This document shows, piece by piece, positions 37,947 to 46,410 of a DNA stretch of 64,000 nucleotides. The stretch is taken from the NCBI GenBank assembly GCA_016178595.1, contig JACOSY010000013.1, forward strand, positions 124,001 to 188,000, given 5' to 3'. This DNA is from Ignavibacteria bacterium. GTDB lineage: Bacteria > Bacteroidota > Ignavibacteria > UBA10030 > SZUA-254. Every line of letters begins with the position of its first letter. Within the stretch, counting starts at the first letter, position 1. Position numbers and translations under genes: made by a program. The notes below the pieces were generated by a model. It was given only the letters and a program-made list of their open reading frames with translations. It had not been told where the DNA came from and did not search any database.

Positions 37947-38618
37947 ATGCAGCCGACTCAAAAACCTCGCATCAAGATTTGCTGCATCGGCAGTATCGAA
38001 GAAGCCAACATGGCAATTCGCTATGGCGCATCCGCACTCGGACTTGTCTCTGCGATGCCGAGCGGGCCGGGACCAATTCCCGAAGAGCGTATCGTGGAAA
38101 TCGCGGAAAAGATTCCCCCGGGCGTCGCATCCTTCCTTCTCACGTGTAAACAAGAAGCGGAATCCATCATCAATCAGCAGCGCAGTTGCCGGACAAGCAC
38201 GCTGCAACTTGTCGATGCCGTTTCCATCGACACGTACAAGCGACTTCGCGATGCTCTTCCCGGCATTTCCATCGTGCAAGTCATTCACGTTCTTGGAGAG
38301 GAAGCAATGGACGAAGCAACGAGCGTTGCATCGTATGTCAATGCCATCCTTCTCGATTCCGGTAACCCGCGCATGGCGGTGAAAGAACTTGGCGGTACGG
38401 GTCGCAAGCACGACTGGTCGATCAGCCGAAGAATCCGCGAGGCGGTGAATGTGCCGATCTTCCTCGCCGGTGGTCTGAAGCCTGAGAATGTGCGAGAGGC
38501 GATCGAACGTGTCAGCCCGTTCGGTCTGGATGTGTGCAGCGGCGTTCGAACGGATGGCAAACTGGATGAAACAAAACTCGCGGAGTTCTTTCGGCAAGTT
38601 GAGATGTCTGGCCTTTGA
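37947..38618 (+). CDS. Phosphoribosylanthranilate isomerase-like protein
   Basis: 223 aa, TIM-barrel. The TrpF pattern is recognisable: KICCIGSIEEANMAIRYGAS (usual KICG; the catalytic Cys is kept), GLVSAMPSGPGP, ILLDSGN (the catalytic Asp) and FLAGGLKPENVREAI for the phosphate site, then GLDVCSGVRTDGKLD. It has no trp neighbours, and KICC-I-G and the missing Arg-Pro after the SxR-like site are unusual. It may be a TrpF paralogue with a changed substrate. The role in tryptophan synthesis is therefore plausible, not proven. A long hairpin-rich repeat cluster follows it. Confidence 0.7.
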   Translation: MQPTQKPRIKICCIGSIEEANMAIRYGASALGLVSAMPSGPGPIPEERIVEIAEKIPPGVASFLLTCKQEAESIINQQRSCRTSTLQLVDAVSIDTYKRLRDALPGISIVQVIHVLGEEAMDEATSVASYVNAILLDSGNPRMAVKELGGTGRKHDWSISRRIREAVNVPIFLAGGLKPENVREAIERVSPFGLDVCSGVRTDGKLDETKLAEFFRQVEMSGL

Positions 38619-38667
38619 CCCACAGCAGACAATGTCGCGAGAGATCGCTTCTTTAGAATCACAAACT

Positions 38668-38756
38668 CGCTCCCAAGCTCTGTGCCGCCACGTCCGAAGG
38701 ACCCCTTCGGGGAAATGGTCCCTTCGGGAAAGGCATCCCTTTGGGACTTGGGAGCG
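38668..38756. repeat. Long inverted repeat with three internal 17-bp near-repeats
   Basis: Outer arms cgctcccaag (38668-38677) and cttgggagcg (38747-38756) are perfect. Between them lie ccgaagg/ccttcgg hairpins and three tandem 17-base units beginning ccccttcgggg (38702), tcccttcggga (38719) and tccctttggga (38736). There is no coding potential. Confidence 0.75.
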
Positions 38757-38785
38757 GATCGCATGTAACCCCTAGTTCACCAGCC

Positions 38786-38806
38786 TTCCCAACCAGAGGT
38801 TGGGAA
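38786..38806. repeat. Perfect hairpin repeat
   Basis: ttcccaacc-aga-ggttgggaa, a 9-bp stem with a 3-base loop, followed by cgag. It is the second member of the hairpin cluster between the trpF-like gene and prfC. Confidence 0.75.
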
Positions 38807-38851
38807 CGAGCCTGCAATTTCAACTAACGGTAGTGCATCAGTTTGATCTCA

Positions 38852-38879
38852 GTAGGTCAGACAGGAATGTCTGACCTAC
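38852..38879. repeat. Perfect 12-bp hairpin repeat
   Basis: gtaggtcagaca-ggaa-tgtctgacctac forms a perfect stem-loop. Outer flanks ggtagtg (38829) and cactacc (38905-38911) are also inverted, so the hairpin may be the core of a larger element. Similar ggtagtg ends occur in the 7974-8084 palindrome. Confidence 0.7.
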
Positions 38880-38958
38880 CGAAAGATTTTTACTAAATTG
38901 AGCCACTACCCAACTAACATATCTTTACGAAATTTCTTATATTATATTCACACATGCA

Positions 38959-38980
38959 GGCGACGATACGTATTGTCGCC
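38959..38980 (+). promoter_or_regulatory. Hairpin in the prfC leader
   Basis: ggcgacgata-cg-tattgtcgcc, a 10-bp stem with one G-T pair, followed by ttcttcttat. It ends 18 bp upstream of the prfC ATG. It could attenuate prfC or end an upstream short RNA. No Shine-Dalgarno stronger than aggaag is seen between it and the start. Confidence 0.4.
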
Positions 38981-38998
38981 TTCTTCTTATAGGAAGCC

Positions 38999-40624
38999 AT
39001 GGGTATCAAAGAAGAAATACTACGCCGGCGAACATTCGCGATCATCTCGCACCCGGACGCCGGTAAGACGACACTGACAGAGAAGTTTTTGCTCTATGGT
39101 GGAGCCGTGCAGCTTGCCGGCTCGGTCACGGCGCGCAAGAACCAGCGCCAGTCCACATCCGATTGGATGGAGCTTGAACGCAAGCGCGGCATTTCGATCA
39201 GCTCGACCGTACTCCAATTTGATTACAACGGTTACCGCGTCAACTTGCTCGACACGCCGGGTCACCAGGATTTTTCTGAAGACACGTACCGCGTCTTGAC
39301 GGCAGTCGACGCCGTGGTGATGGTGATCGACGCTGCAAAAGGCATCGAGAAGCAGACGCGCAAGCTCTTCGAAGTCTGCCGGCGGCGCGGCATTCCCATT
39401 TTTACATTCATGAACAAGCTCGATCGTCCGACAAAAGATCCGCTCGAACTTCTCGACGAGCTTGAACACGTCCTGGGCATTCAAGCACACGTCATGAATT
39501 TCCCGCTCGGCACCGGCTTCGAGTTCCGTGGCGTCTTTGATCGGCAGGAGAAGCGGGTTCACTTCTTTGAGCTGACGTCCGGCGGTGCATACAAAGCGCC
39601 GGTCACCATCTCCGATCTTTCCGATCCCGTCGTGAAGGATCGTCTGGACGACAAAACGTACGCGAAGCTTGTTGAAGAGTTGGAAATACTTGACCACGCA
39701 GGCTCTCTGTTCGATGTGAAAGCCGTGCGGGAAGGAAAACTTACGCCTGTCTTCTTCGGGAGCGCAAGAAATAATTTCGGCGTGCAGCTTCTCCTCGATC
39801 GATTCCTCAAATATGCCGGACCGCCGCAACCGCGGATGAGCAACCGCACCGCTGTTCCGCTCGAGCACGAGAAATTCTCCGGCTTCATTTTCAAAATACA
39901 GGCAAACATGGATCCGCGGCACCGCGATCGCATCGCGTTCGTGCGCGTCTGCTCGGGAAAATTCGAGCGTGATATGACCGTAACGCACCAGCGAACCGGA
40001 AAAAAGGTTCGGCTGTCGAATGCAAGCAAGCTCTTCGGCCAATCGCGCGAGACTATCAATGAAGCGTACCCCGGCGATATCGTCGGATTTGTCGGCCAGC
40101 AGAACTTTGGCATCGGCGATACGGTAACGGAAGACGATGAGATCATCTACAATGAAATTCCTCACTTCCCCCCCGAAGTATTTGCGATGTTGCAAAATCC
40201 GAATCCGGCAAACTTCAAGAAGTTCCGCGAAGGACTGGATCAGCTCTTGCAGGAAGGGGTCGTGCAGGGACTCCAGCGAACGAACGCCGCGCAGCGAGTC
40301 CCGATCCTCGCTGCCGTTGGTCCATTGCAATTCGAAGTCGTGCAATACCGGCTCGAAAGTGAGTACGGAGCTGAATCGCGACTTGAACAAACTGAATGGA
40401 AGCTGCTTCAGTGGATCGATCCTGCGATACATCGTGAACTCATCACGGAGAACATCCTCCCAACCGGTGCCGCGCTCGTACAGAATGGAGACGATCAGTT
40501 GGGGATTCTTTTCACCGGCGACTGGGGGCTGAACTATTTCCAGGAAAAAAATCCATCAATCGGTCTTTCAGAGCTTCCGTTTACGAACGGACAATCGAAT
40601 GGCGAATGGCCCGAAGTAACATAA
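38999..40624 (+). CDS. prfC: Peptide chain release factor 3
   Basis: 541 aa. RF3 is the GTPase that recycles RF1/RF2 after termination. The G domain has SHPDAGKTTLTEKFLLYGGA, RGISISSTV, DTPGHQDFSEDTYR and NKLDR; DTYR distinguishes RF3 from EF-G. The RF3-specific C-terminal domain (EVVQYRLESEYGAE; LFTGDWGLNYF) is complete. The gene is monocistronic, between a hairpin-rich repeat cluster and copA. Confidence 0.95.
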   Translation: MGIKEEILRRRTFAIISHPDAGKTTLTEKFLLYGGAVQLAGSVTARKNQRQSTSDWMELERKRGISISSTVLQFDYNGYRVNLLDTPGHQDFSEDTYRVLTAVDAVVMVIDAAKGIEKQTRKLFEVCRRRGIPIFTFMNKLDRPTKDPLELLDELEHVLGIQAHVMNFPLGTGFEFRGVFDRQEKRVHFFELTSGGAYKAPVTISDLSDPVVKDRLDDKTYAKLVEELEILDHAGSLFDVKAVREGKLTPVFFGSARNNFGVQLLLDRFLKYAGPPQPRMSNRTAVPLEHEKFSGFIFKIQANMDPRHRDRIAFVRVCSGKFERDMTVTHQRTGKKVRLSNASKLFGQSRETINEAYPGDIVGFVGQQNFGIGDTVTEDDEIIYNEIPHFPPEVFAMLQNPNPANFKKFREGLDQLLQEGVVQGLQRTNAAQRVPILAAVGPLQFEVVQYRLESEYGAESRLEQTEWKLLQWIDPAIHRELITENILPTGAALVQNGDDQLGILFTGDWGLNYFQEKNPSIGLSELPFTNGQSNGEWPEVT

Positions 40625-40730
40625 ACAGTGTAAGAGTTTTTTGGAAAGAGCGCCGCTCACACCCGGGCGCCTTGACGTTTCAGGATGTACGCGCAATGAC
40701 GAAGCAATTGGCAAGGTCAACGATACTGCT

Positions 40731-42950
40731 ATGAAGACGCTGACACTTCCCGTTGAGGGAATGACCTGCGCAAGCTGCGTCGCACGGGTTGAGAGAGCGC
40801 TTACGAAAGTAGAAGGTGTGAAGGAAGCGAACGTGAACCTCGCGATGGAGAACGTTGCGCTCACGTTCGATGAATCGAAGACGAATGTGAATGCCCTTGC
40901 TTCCGCCGTGGAGGGTGCAGGATACAAACTCACGCTTCCAACATTGGAAAGAGAAATTGCTCAACATGAAATTTCGCCTCAACAACGATCCTACCGAAAG
41001 CTGAAAAAGGAATTCCTCTTCAGTCTCATCCTTGCAATTCCCATCATCGCGATCAGCATGATGAGCATGATGGGCTGGTTTATGCGGTGGTCGCCGCTCG
41101 AAATGGATGAAGTGAACACAGTATTGCTGATTCTCGCTACACCCGTAGTGTTTGTTGCCGGAAAACGATTCTACATCGCGGCGTGGACAAACGCAAAACA
41201 CTTTGCGGCCAACATGAACACGCTTGTTGCCATTGGGACCGGTGTCGCCTATCTTTACAGTGCGCTTATCGTATTGTTCCCTGCATGGTTCTCCGGGCGT
41301 GCAACCGTGTATTTCGATACGGCGTCCACGATCATCGTGCTGATTTTAATGGGACGATTGCTGGAAGCGCGTGCCAAGAGCAAGACGACCGATGCAATCA
41401 AGAAACTCATGCAACTTCAGCCGAAAACGGCGATAATCGTTCGGGATGGGACTGAAGTGGAAATCGAAATCGACAACGCAGCCGTGAACGATATCATGCG
41501 GATTCGCCCGGGCGAACAGATCCCGGTCGATGGCATTATCACGAATGGGTACACGACCATTGATGAGTCGATGATAACGGGTGAGAGTATGCCTGTCGAG
41601 AAAAGCACCGGAGACAACGTCACCGGAGGCACAATCAATAAGAACGGCAGCATCGATTTCCGGGCGATTGCAGTCGGCAAAAATACTGTTCTCGCCCAGA
41701 TCATTACGTTGGTGGAAAATGCCCAAGGCTCGAAAGCTCCTATCCAAAGATTGGCGGATCGAATTGCCGCGGTCTTTGTTCCTATCGTCATCGGGATTGC
41801 CATTGTTGCGTTCGTCGTATGGTACTACGTTGTCGGAGCTGCTTTCACGGATGCGATGATAAACTTCATTGCCGTCCTCATCATAGCGTGTCCGTGTGCG
41901 CTGGGGCTTGCGACTCCGACGGCGATCATGGTGGGAACCGGGCGCGGCGCCTCGATGGGTGTGCTCATCAAGAATGCGGAAAGCCTCGAGCGTGCCCACC
42001 GGATCGATACTATGGTTTTCGATAAGACGGGCACGATCACCGCGGGGAAACCATCTGTCACTGATATCGTCATCTACGATGGATATGATGAAGAGACCGT
42101 TCTTTCTCGCGCCGCCGCCGTTGAGAAGAGATCTGAACATCCGCTTGCGAAGGCGATCGTTGAGTATGCAGGGCAGAAAAATCTTTCTCTCGTTTCGGTT
42201 GAGTCGTTTAATTCGCGGACGGGATTCGGCGTCACCGGCGTAGTTGATGGTGATGCAGTTGCCGTTGGCAACTCTGCTATGATGAAAGAGTACGCGATCC
42301 GCGATGAAAAAATTGAAACTGTCGCCAGTCAATTCACAGAACAAGGCAAAACAGCGGTCGTTGTGGCAATCAACGGCGGAGTTGCAGCAGTAATTGCTCT
42401 ATCGGATACGATGAGCCCGTCGGTTAAAGAAACGATGCTGAAACTCCAGGAGATGGGGATTCATATCATCATGATGACAGGCGATAATGCACAAACAGCC
42501 AGGGTCATAGCAAAACAGGCAGGCATCGAAGATGTGCTCTCGGAAGTCCTGCCGCATGAGAAAGCGCGGAAGGTGAAAGAGACACAGTCGTTGGGAAAAA
42601 TTGTGGGAATGGTTGGCGATGGTATCAACGATGCACCCGCACTTGCGCAGGCTGATGTCGGTATCGCCATGGGAAGAGGGACCGCCATTTCGCTCGAGAC
42701 TGCCGATATCGCTCTTATGAAATCGGATCTTGGCGGCGTCATCAACGTAATCAATCTCTCGCGACAGACGATTCGGACGATCAAGCAGAATCTGTTTTGG
42801 GCATTCATTTACAATGTGATCGGCATTCCGCTGGCCGCATTCGGTTTTTTGAATCCGGTTATTGCCGCCGGAGCAATGGCGCTGAGCTCTGTGAGTGTTG
42901 TGTCGAATTCCCTCCGCCTAAAGAACATGCGGCTGCCGTTTGCAAAGTAA
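40731..42950 (+). CDS. copA: Copper-translocating P-type ATPase
   Basis: About 739 aa from the ATG at 40731, which begins the metal-binding domain directly; an earlier in-frame ATG at 40641 adds a non-homologous tail. There is one N-terminal HMA domain (GMTCASCVARVE), eight predicted TM helices, the TGES actuator motif (ITGESMPVEK), the CPC ion-binding motif (IIACPCALGLATP), the phosphorylation site DKTGTITAGKP, the HP motif (RSEHPLAKAI) and the hinge GDGINDAPAL. Late-TM YN and MxxSS residues (MALSSVSVVSNS) fit Cu(I) export. It pumps Cu(I) out of the cytoplasm. No copper-responsive regulator is adjacent. Confidence 0.93.
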   Translation: MKTLTLPVEGMTCASCVARVERALTKVEGVKEANVNLAMENVALTFDESKTNVNALASAVEGAGYKLTLPTLEREIAQHEISPQQRSYRKLKKEFLFSLILAIPIIAISMMSMMGWFMRWSPLEMDEVNTVLLILATPVVFVAGKRFYIAAWTNAKHFAANMNTLVAIGTGVAYLYSALIVLFPAWFSGRATVYFDTASTIIVLILMGRLLEARAKSKTTDAIKKLMQLQPKTAIIVRDGTEVEIEIDNAAVNDIMRIRPGEQIPVDGIITNGYTTIDESMITGESMPVEKSTGDNVTGGTINKNGSIDFRAIAVGKNTVLAQIITLVENAQGSKAPIQRLADRIAAVFVPIVIGIAIVAFVVWYYVVGAAFTDAMINFIAVLIIACPCALGLATPTAIMVGTGRGASMGVLIKNAESLERAHRIDTMVFDKTGTITAGKPSVTDIVIYDGYDEETVLSRAAAVEKRSEHPLAKAIVEYAGQKNLSLVSVESFNSRTGFGVTGVVDGDAVAVGNSAMMKEYAIRDEKIETVASQFTEQGKTAVVVAINGGVAAVIALSDTMSPSVKETMLKLQEMGIHIIMMTGDNAQTARVIAKQAGIEDVLSEVLPHEKARKVKETQSLGKIVGMVGDGINDAPALAQADVGIAMGRGTAISLETADIALMKSDLGGVINVINLSRQTIRTIKQNLFWAFIYNVIGIPLAAFGFLNPVIAAGAMALSSVSVVSNSLRLKNMRLPFAK

Positions 42951-42966
42951 CGAATGCAAGAAGATG

Positions 42967-43572
42967 CTATTTCAAAGCGAACTCCAACCCAACGCCAAAG
43001 TTTATCCAGCTCAGGGTGGATCCTTCTGTAAAGATCGCCGTGTAGTTGGTGTGCGCGTTGAGATCAAGCTTCTCGCCCAGTCTGAACAATGCGCCGAGGG
43101 TTGGGGAGACGCCGAACTTTGATTCGGTACTGCTGCCACTTCCGGAAATCGTTGACCCACCGTCACTAAAGCTGACATCGACATTTACCGTTGAGATGTA
43201 AAGCCCGGCCTCGGCCGCGAGGTAAACGTGAGACTCACCTTGGTTGAGGAATATCCTTGCGGCGCCCGTAATTGGCATGATGTTGAACGAGGACTTGACA
43301 TTCAAGGCTTGACCGTTGAACTGAATCAAATACTCCTTGCCGCTAAAGTGCATGTAGCTGAATTTTCCCATGAGCGTAACCGTGGGACTGACCATGCAGC
43401 CAACCCAGCCGCCACCACCAAAGCCAAAATCGCTTCCGGTCTTAAAGTCTCCCGTAGGAATACCGCCGCTTCCGGTGAATCCAACGACCCACTGACCGGT
43501 TCCCACATCCTGTGCAAGAATCGGAAGCGCGCAGAAAAGTGACAGCGTACATACGGTAAGAAGTGTCTTCAT
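42967..43572 (-). CDS. Outer-membrane beta-barrel protein
   Basis: 201 aa with an N-terminal signal peptide (LLTVCTLSLFCALPILA). Alternating hydrophobic strands and glycine-rich turns follow (GFTGSGGIPTGDFKTGSDFG), and the last strand ends in a terminal aromatic-type pattern (INFGVGLEFALK). This is the pattern of OmpX/OmpA-like 8-strand barrels. It lies in the outer membrane; partner and ligand are unknown. It converges on copA with a 16-bp gap. Confidence 0.7.
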   Translation of the reverse strand: MKTLLTVCTLSLFCALPILAQDVGTGQWVVGFTGSGGIPTGDFKTGSDFGFGGGGWVGCMVSPTVTLMGKFSYMHFSGKEYLIQFNGQALNVKSSFNIMPITGAARIFLNQGESHVYLAAEAGLYISTVNVDVSFSDGGSTISGSGSSTESKFGVSPTLGALFRLGEKLDLNAHTNYTAIFTEGSTLSWINFGVGLEFALK

Positions 43573-43852
43573 GACAACCTCGTTAGGATGTTTGTGAATG
43601 GATCATTTGTCCCCCGGTTTTGAACAGTGCATGGTAGTGAACTTTTGCACGATTGTCAAACGACTGGAGAGATCGCTTGTTCAGCCATTCTATCGGATGC
43701 GCTGCTGAACAGAGAGAACCCCGGGTGCATTGACGACAATCGATGCACAGAGAAGGAATCAATCATCTGGATATTTTTTTGCTATTCGGATTGCTTTTTT
43801 GTTAAGAAAAAACGGTTCGGGACGACGAACAAAAAGCGGCGAAAGATTTTCC

Positions 43853-43881
43853 TTGACAAAAAGGGCGGCGATGATTATCTT
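43853..43881 (+). promoter_or_regulatory. Sigma-70-type promoter of the marR gene
   Basis: A perfect -35 box TTGACA (43853-43858), a 17-bp spacer and a -10 box TATCTT (43876-43881). The MarR operator begins 3 bp downstream, so repressor binding would cover the start site. Spacing and sequence are near ideal. The 280 bp upstream of it (43573-43852) hold no gene or other signal. Confidence 0.75.
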
Positions 43882-43883
43882 AA

Positions 43884-43906
43884 ATTTAAACTATTTAAGT
43901 TTAAAT
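43884..43906. promoter_or_regulatory. MarR-type operator palindrome
   Basis: ATTTAAACT-attta-AGTTTAAAT: perfect 9-bp arms with a 5-bp spacer, lying between the -10 box and the marR ATG (43915). Palindromes of this length and AT content are standard MarR operators, so autoregulation is likely. Confidence 0.75.
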
Positions 43907-43914
43907 GGTAAGCG

Positions 43915-44376
43915 ATGAAAACGACCAAAAAATACGGTAAAAAGGTCGATGCGGCACTGAGCCTCTGGGTAAAGCTTGCCAGGGCAAGTGCAACGTGCTG
44001 GAAACTGGCGGACGAGAATATCCGATCCTTCGGTCTTACGGAACCACAGTTCGGTGTTCTGGAGTGTCTCGGCCATTTGGGTCCGCTGACGCTGGGAGAA
44101 CTTTCCAAGAAGCAGCTTGTCAGCGGCGGCAACATTACGTGCGTCATCGATAATCTTGAACGCGATGGATTGGTCGAACGTGTTGCGAGCAAGGAAGATC
44201 GCCGGGCCGTTGTCGCGCAATTGACGCCGAAAGGAAAAAAGCGTTTCGACGACATTTTTGTTGAGCATGCGCAATTCATTACAAAGATCGCTTCGGTACT
44301 GACCGAGCATGAGCAGGAAGAGCTGTCTAAACTCTTAAGGAAATTAGGTCTTTCATTAGGCGAACAGCTTTCATAA
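43915..44376 (+). CDS. MarR family transcriptional regulator
   Basis: 153 aa. The winged-helix domain runs from about residue 37 to 110 (PQFGVLECLGHLGPLTLGEL; GNITCVIDNLERDGLVERV; EDRRAVVAQLTPKGKK). The DRR wing residues are present. N- and C-terminal helices for dimerisation flank it. A promoter and operator sit directly upstream, suggesting repression of itself and of yceI, which begins 43 bp downstream. The ligand is unknown; MarR/YceI pairs are often linked to oxidative or organic-acid stress (family knowledge). Confidence 0.9.
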   Translation: MKTTKKYGKKVDAALSLWVKLARASATCWKLADENIRSFGLTEPQFGVLECLGHLGPLTLGELSKKQLVSGGNITCVIDNLERDGLVERVASKEDRRAVVAQLTPKGKKRFDDIFVEHAQFITKIASVLTEHEQEELSKLLRKLGLSLGEQLS

Positions 44377-44419
44377 ATTCCACCATTCACAACCATCGCT
44401 ATAGAAAGGACACACACAG

Positions 44420-45022
44420 ATGAAAACACTCACCGTACTCTTATTCGCTCTCCTTGTCGCCGTTGGATCGTTGACGGCGCAGACGACATGGAAGGGAGAC
44501 AAGGCACACAGCCGCGTCGAATTCACCGTGACGCACTTACTCATCTCCGAAGTCACCGGTCGTTTTACCGATTTTGATGCAACGCTTGAGCAGGGCGCTG
44601 ACGATTTCAGCGGCAGCAAAGTGCAGGCAACGATCCGCACTGCGAGCGTGAACACGGATAACGAATTTCGCGACAAAGATCTTCGCTCCGACAACTTCTT
44701 CAACGCCGATTCATTTCCAACGATCACGTTCAAGAGCACGAAATTCGAGAAGACAGGGAAAGACACATATCTCATCACCGGCGACCTCACCATCCGCAAC
44801 ATCACGAAGTCCGTTGTGCTGAACGCGGTTCTCAAAGGTCAGTACTCTGACTCCAAGGGACATGCAAAGGCTGGATTTAAGGCAACGACCACGATCGATC
44901 GGTTTGAGTTCGGGATAAAGTGGAATAGAACGATCGAAACGGGGGGACTCGTTGCGAGCAAGGAAGTCGGCATTACACTTCTCTTTGAGCTTAACAAGCA
45001 GATGCCGGGGGCGTCGAAGTAA
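44420..45022 (+). CDS. yceI: YceI family periplasmic protein
   Basis: 200 aa. A signal peptide (LLFALLVAVGSLTAQ) is followed by the YceI lipocalin-like beta-barrel: WKGDKAHSRVEFTVTHL, RFTDFDATLEQG, DNFFNADSFPTITFKSTKFE and YLITGDLTIRNITKSV. YceI proteins bind a polyisoprenoid such as ubiquinone/menaquinone precursors in the periplasm. It is downstream of marR on the same strand and is likely the regulated gene. Confidence 0.92.
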   Translation: MKTLTVLLFALLVAVGSLTAQTTWKGDKAHSRVEFTVTHLLISEVTGRFTDFDATLEQGADDFSGSKVQATIRTASVNTDNEFRDKDLRSDNFFNADSFPTITFKSTKFEKTGKDTYLITGDLTIRNITKSVVLNAVLKGQYSDSKGHAKAGFKATTTIDRFEFGIKWNRTIETGGLVASKEVGITLLFELNKQMPGASK

Positions 45023-45163
45023 GCATGGAGCAACCTGTTGGTGCCGTCTATGTAGTGTGTGATGGTGGTGGATTCGATGGCGGCGGCACCGACGGGCATA
45101 TTTCACACAAGGCAGTCACGACGCGATGACGAATAGATCGACTGAAGAACTGAGAGGACAAAC

Positions 45164-45460
45164 ATGAACCAGTACATGGTGATCATAACACTGCCGGAAG
45201 AGATGAGCGATGAGTTCCTCTCTTTCATTCCACAACAGCGCGCACACATTAACAGGTTACTCGAAGAAGGTGTTGTGTGGAGTTATTCTCTTGCGCTCGA
45301 TCGCTCGAAGCTGTGGGCTGTCATCCAGGGACAGTCTAAGCAAGAAGTGAGTCGGATCCTCGATGAGTTTCCGCTGAGAAAGTTCATGACTGCCGAAGTC
45401 GTTGAGCTTGCGTTCCACAAGACAAGAATCAGTCCGCTGTTAGCAGTCTCGATGAACTGA
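45164..45460 (+). CDS. YciI-like/muconolactone isomerase-like small protein
   Basis: 98 aa, ferredoxin-like fold of the YciI or muconolactone delta-isomerase type (NQYMVIITLPEEMSDEFLSF; then VVWSYSLALDRSKLWAVIQG). These proteins are small dimeric enzymes or unknowns. The catalytic His-Asp pair of YciI is not obvious. It follows yceI on the same strand with a 141-bp gap that contains an imperfect inverted repeat (ggtgccg/cggcacc), so it may be separately transcribed. Confidence 0.65.
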   Translation: MNQYMVIITLPEEMSDEFLSFIPQQRAHINRLLEEGVVWSYSLALDRSKLWAVIQGQSKQEVSRILDEFPLRKFMTAEVVELAFHKTRISPLLAVSMN

Positions 45461-45544
45461 CGTCTGTCGGTAAAAGTGTGTACAGTCTTGCCATGAGCGA
45501 TCGGGTAATCGAAAGTTCTATCCTGTGCCACTCGAGCACCTGCC

Positions 45545-46213
45545 TTAGTGCGCTTCCTTCAGTTTGGTCTTGAATACCGCTTTGAATTTTTCCACTTTCG
45601 GCTGGATAACGAACTTGCAATAGGGCTGGTTGCCGTTTTCATTGAAGTAGTTCTGGTGGTAATCTTCTGCTTTGAAGAAGTTTGTGAAAGGGACAATCTC
45701 CGTTACGATCGGTGCGTTGAATGCACCTGAAGCATCGAGTTCTTTCTTGTAGTGCTCGGCAAGCGTACGCTGCTCATCGTTGTGGTAGAAGATGGCCGAG
45801 CGGTACTGCGTTCCTTCATCGTTTCCCTGCCGGTTGAGTGTCGTTGGGTCGTGCACCTTCCAGAAGACCTCGAGAAGTTCCGCGTACGATATCTCTTTTG
45901 GATCAAAGGCAATCTGGCAAGCCTCGGCGTGCCCTGTGGTGTCGGTACAGACTTGTTTGTAGTTGGGATTCGGAACGTGTCCGCCGGAGTAGCCCGAGAC
46001 GATCGAGCGTACACCTTTGAGATTTTGGAAGATGGCTTCCACACACCAGAAACATCCTGCAGCGAATGTTGCCGTATCAACCGTTGTCGAGTTCATAGCT
46101 CCCCTCCGTTTGTGTTGTGCCTTTGTATTGTCTCCAAACAATGTGCCGTGCGATTCCGTCGTTCCAACAAGAACAAGCAGCATCGCGACGATTCCACCGA
46201 TATGTCTCATCAT
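45545..46213 (-). CDS. msrA: Peptide methionine-S-sulfoxide reductase, exported
   Basis: About 222 aa from the ATG at 46213, chosen because it begins a signal peptide (MMRHIGGIVAMLLVLVGTTE). The MsrA domain starts at about residue 45 with the catalytic GCFWCVEAIF and continues with GYSGGHVPNPNY, GHAEACQIAFDP and TQYRSAIF. A resolving Cys near the C-terminus is present (QPYCKFV). It reduces methionine sulfoxide in proteins. With a signal peptide it should act in the periplasm on oxidised envelope proteins, fitting the neighbouring yceI and copA stress genes. No methionine-R reductase is fused. Confidence 0.92.
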   Translation of the reverse strand: MMRHIGGIVAMLLVLVGTTESHGTLFGDNTKAQHKRRGAMNSTTVDTATFAAGCFWCVEAIFQNLKGVRSIVSGYSGGHVPNPNYKQVCTDTTGHAEACQIAFDPKEISYAELLEVFWKVHDPTTLNRQGNDEGTQYRSAIFYHNDEQRTLAEHYKKELDASGAFNAPIVTEIVPFTNFFKAEDYHQNYFNENGNQPYCKFVIQPKVEKFKAVFKTKLKEAH

Positions 46214-46410
46214 TTTTCCTTTCGTATAACTGCGATCATGATCGGATCGGCGAGCCCGCATGCCATTCCGTTTGACAAACACCTTTTCATGATCGGCAAT
46301 ATTAATGTAGAGAAAGCCCGGCTAATTATCAAACATGAACATGACGGTGTGCGAACATTCGAGCGACCCCAGCCTTTCTTTCGTACGGAACATTTTCTAC
46401 ATTAGATCAG

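Noticed and set aside
39020-40432. 470-codon reading frame antisense to prfC
   Set aside because: Shadow of a strongly conserved gene with high GC at third positions; the plus-strand RF3 explains the DNA.
41346-42344. 332-codon reading frame antisense to copA
   Set aside because: Shadow frame; all P-type ATPase motifs are on the other strand.
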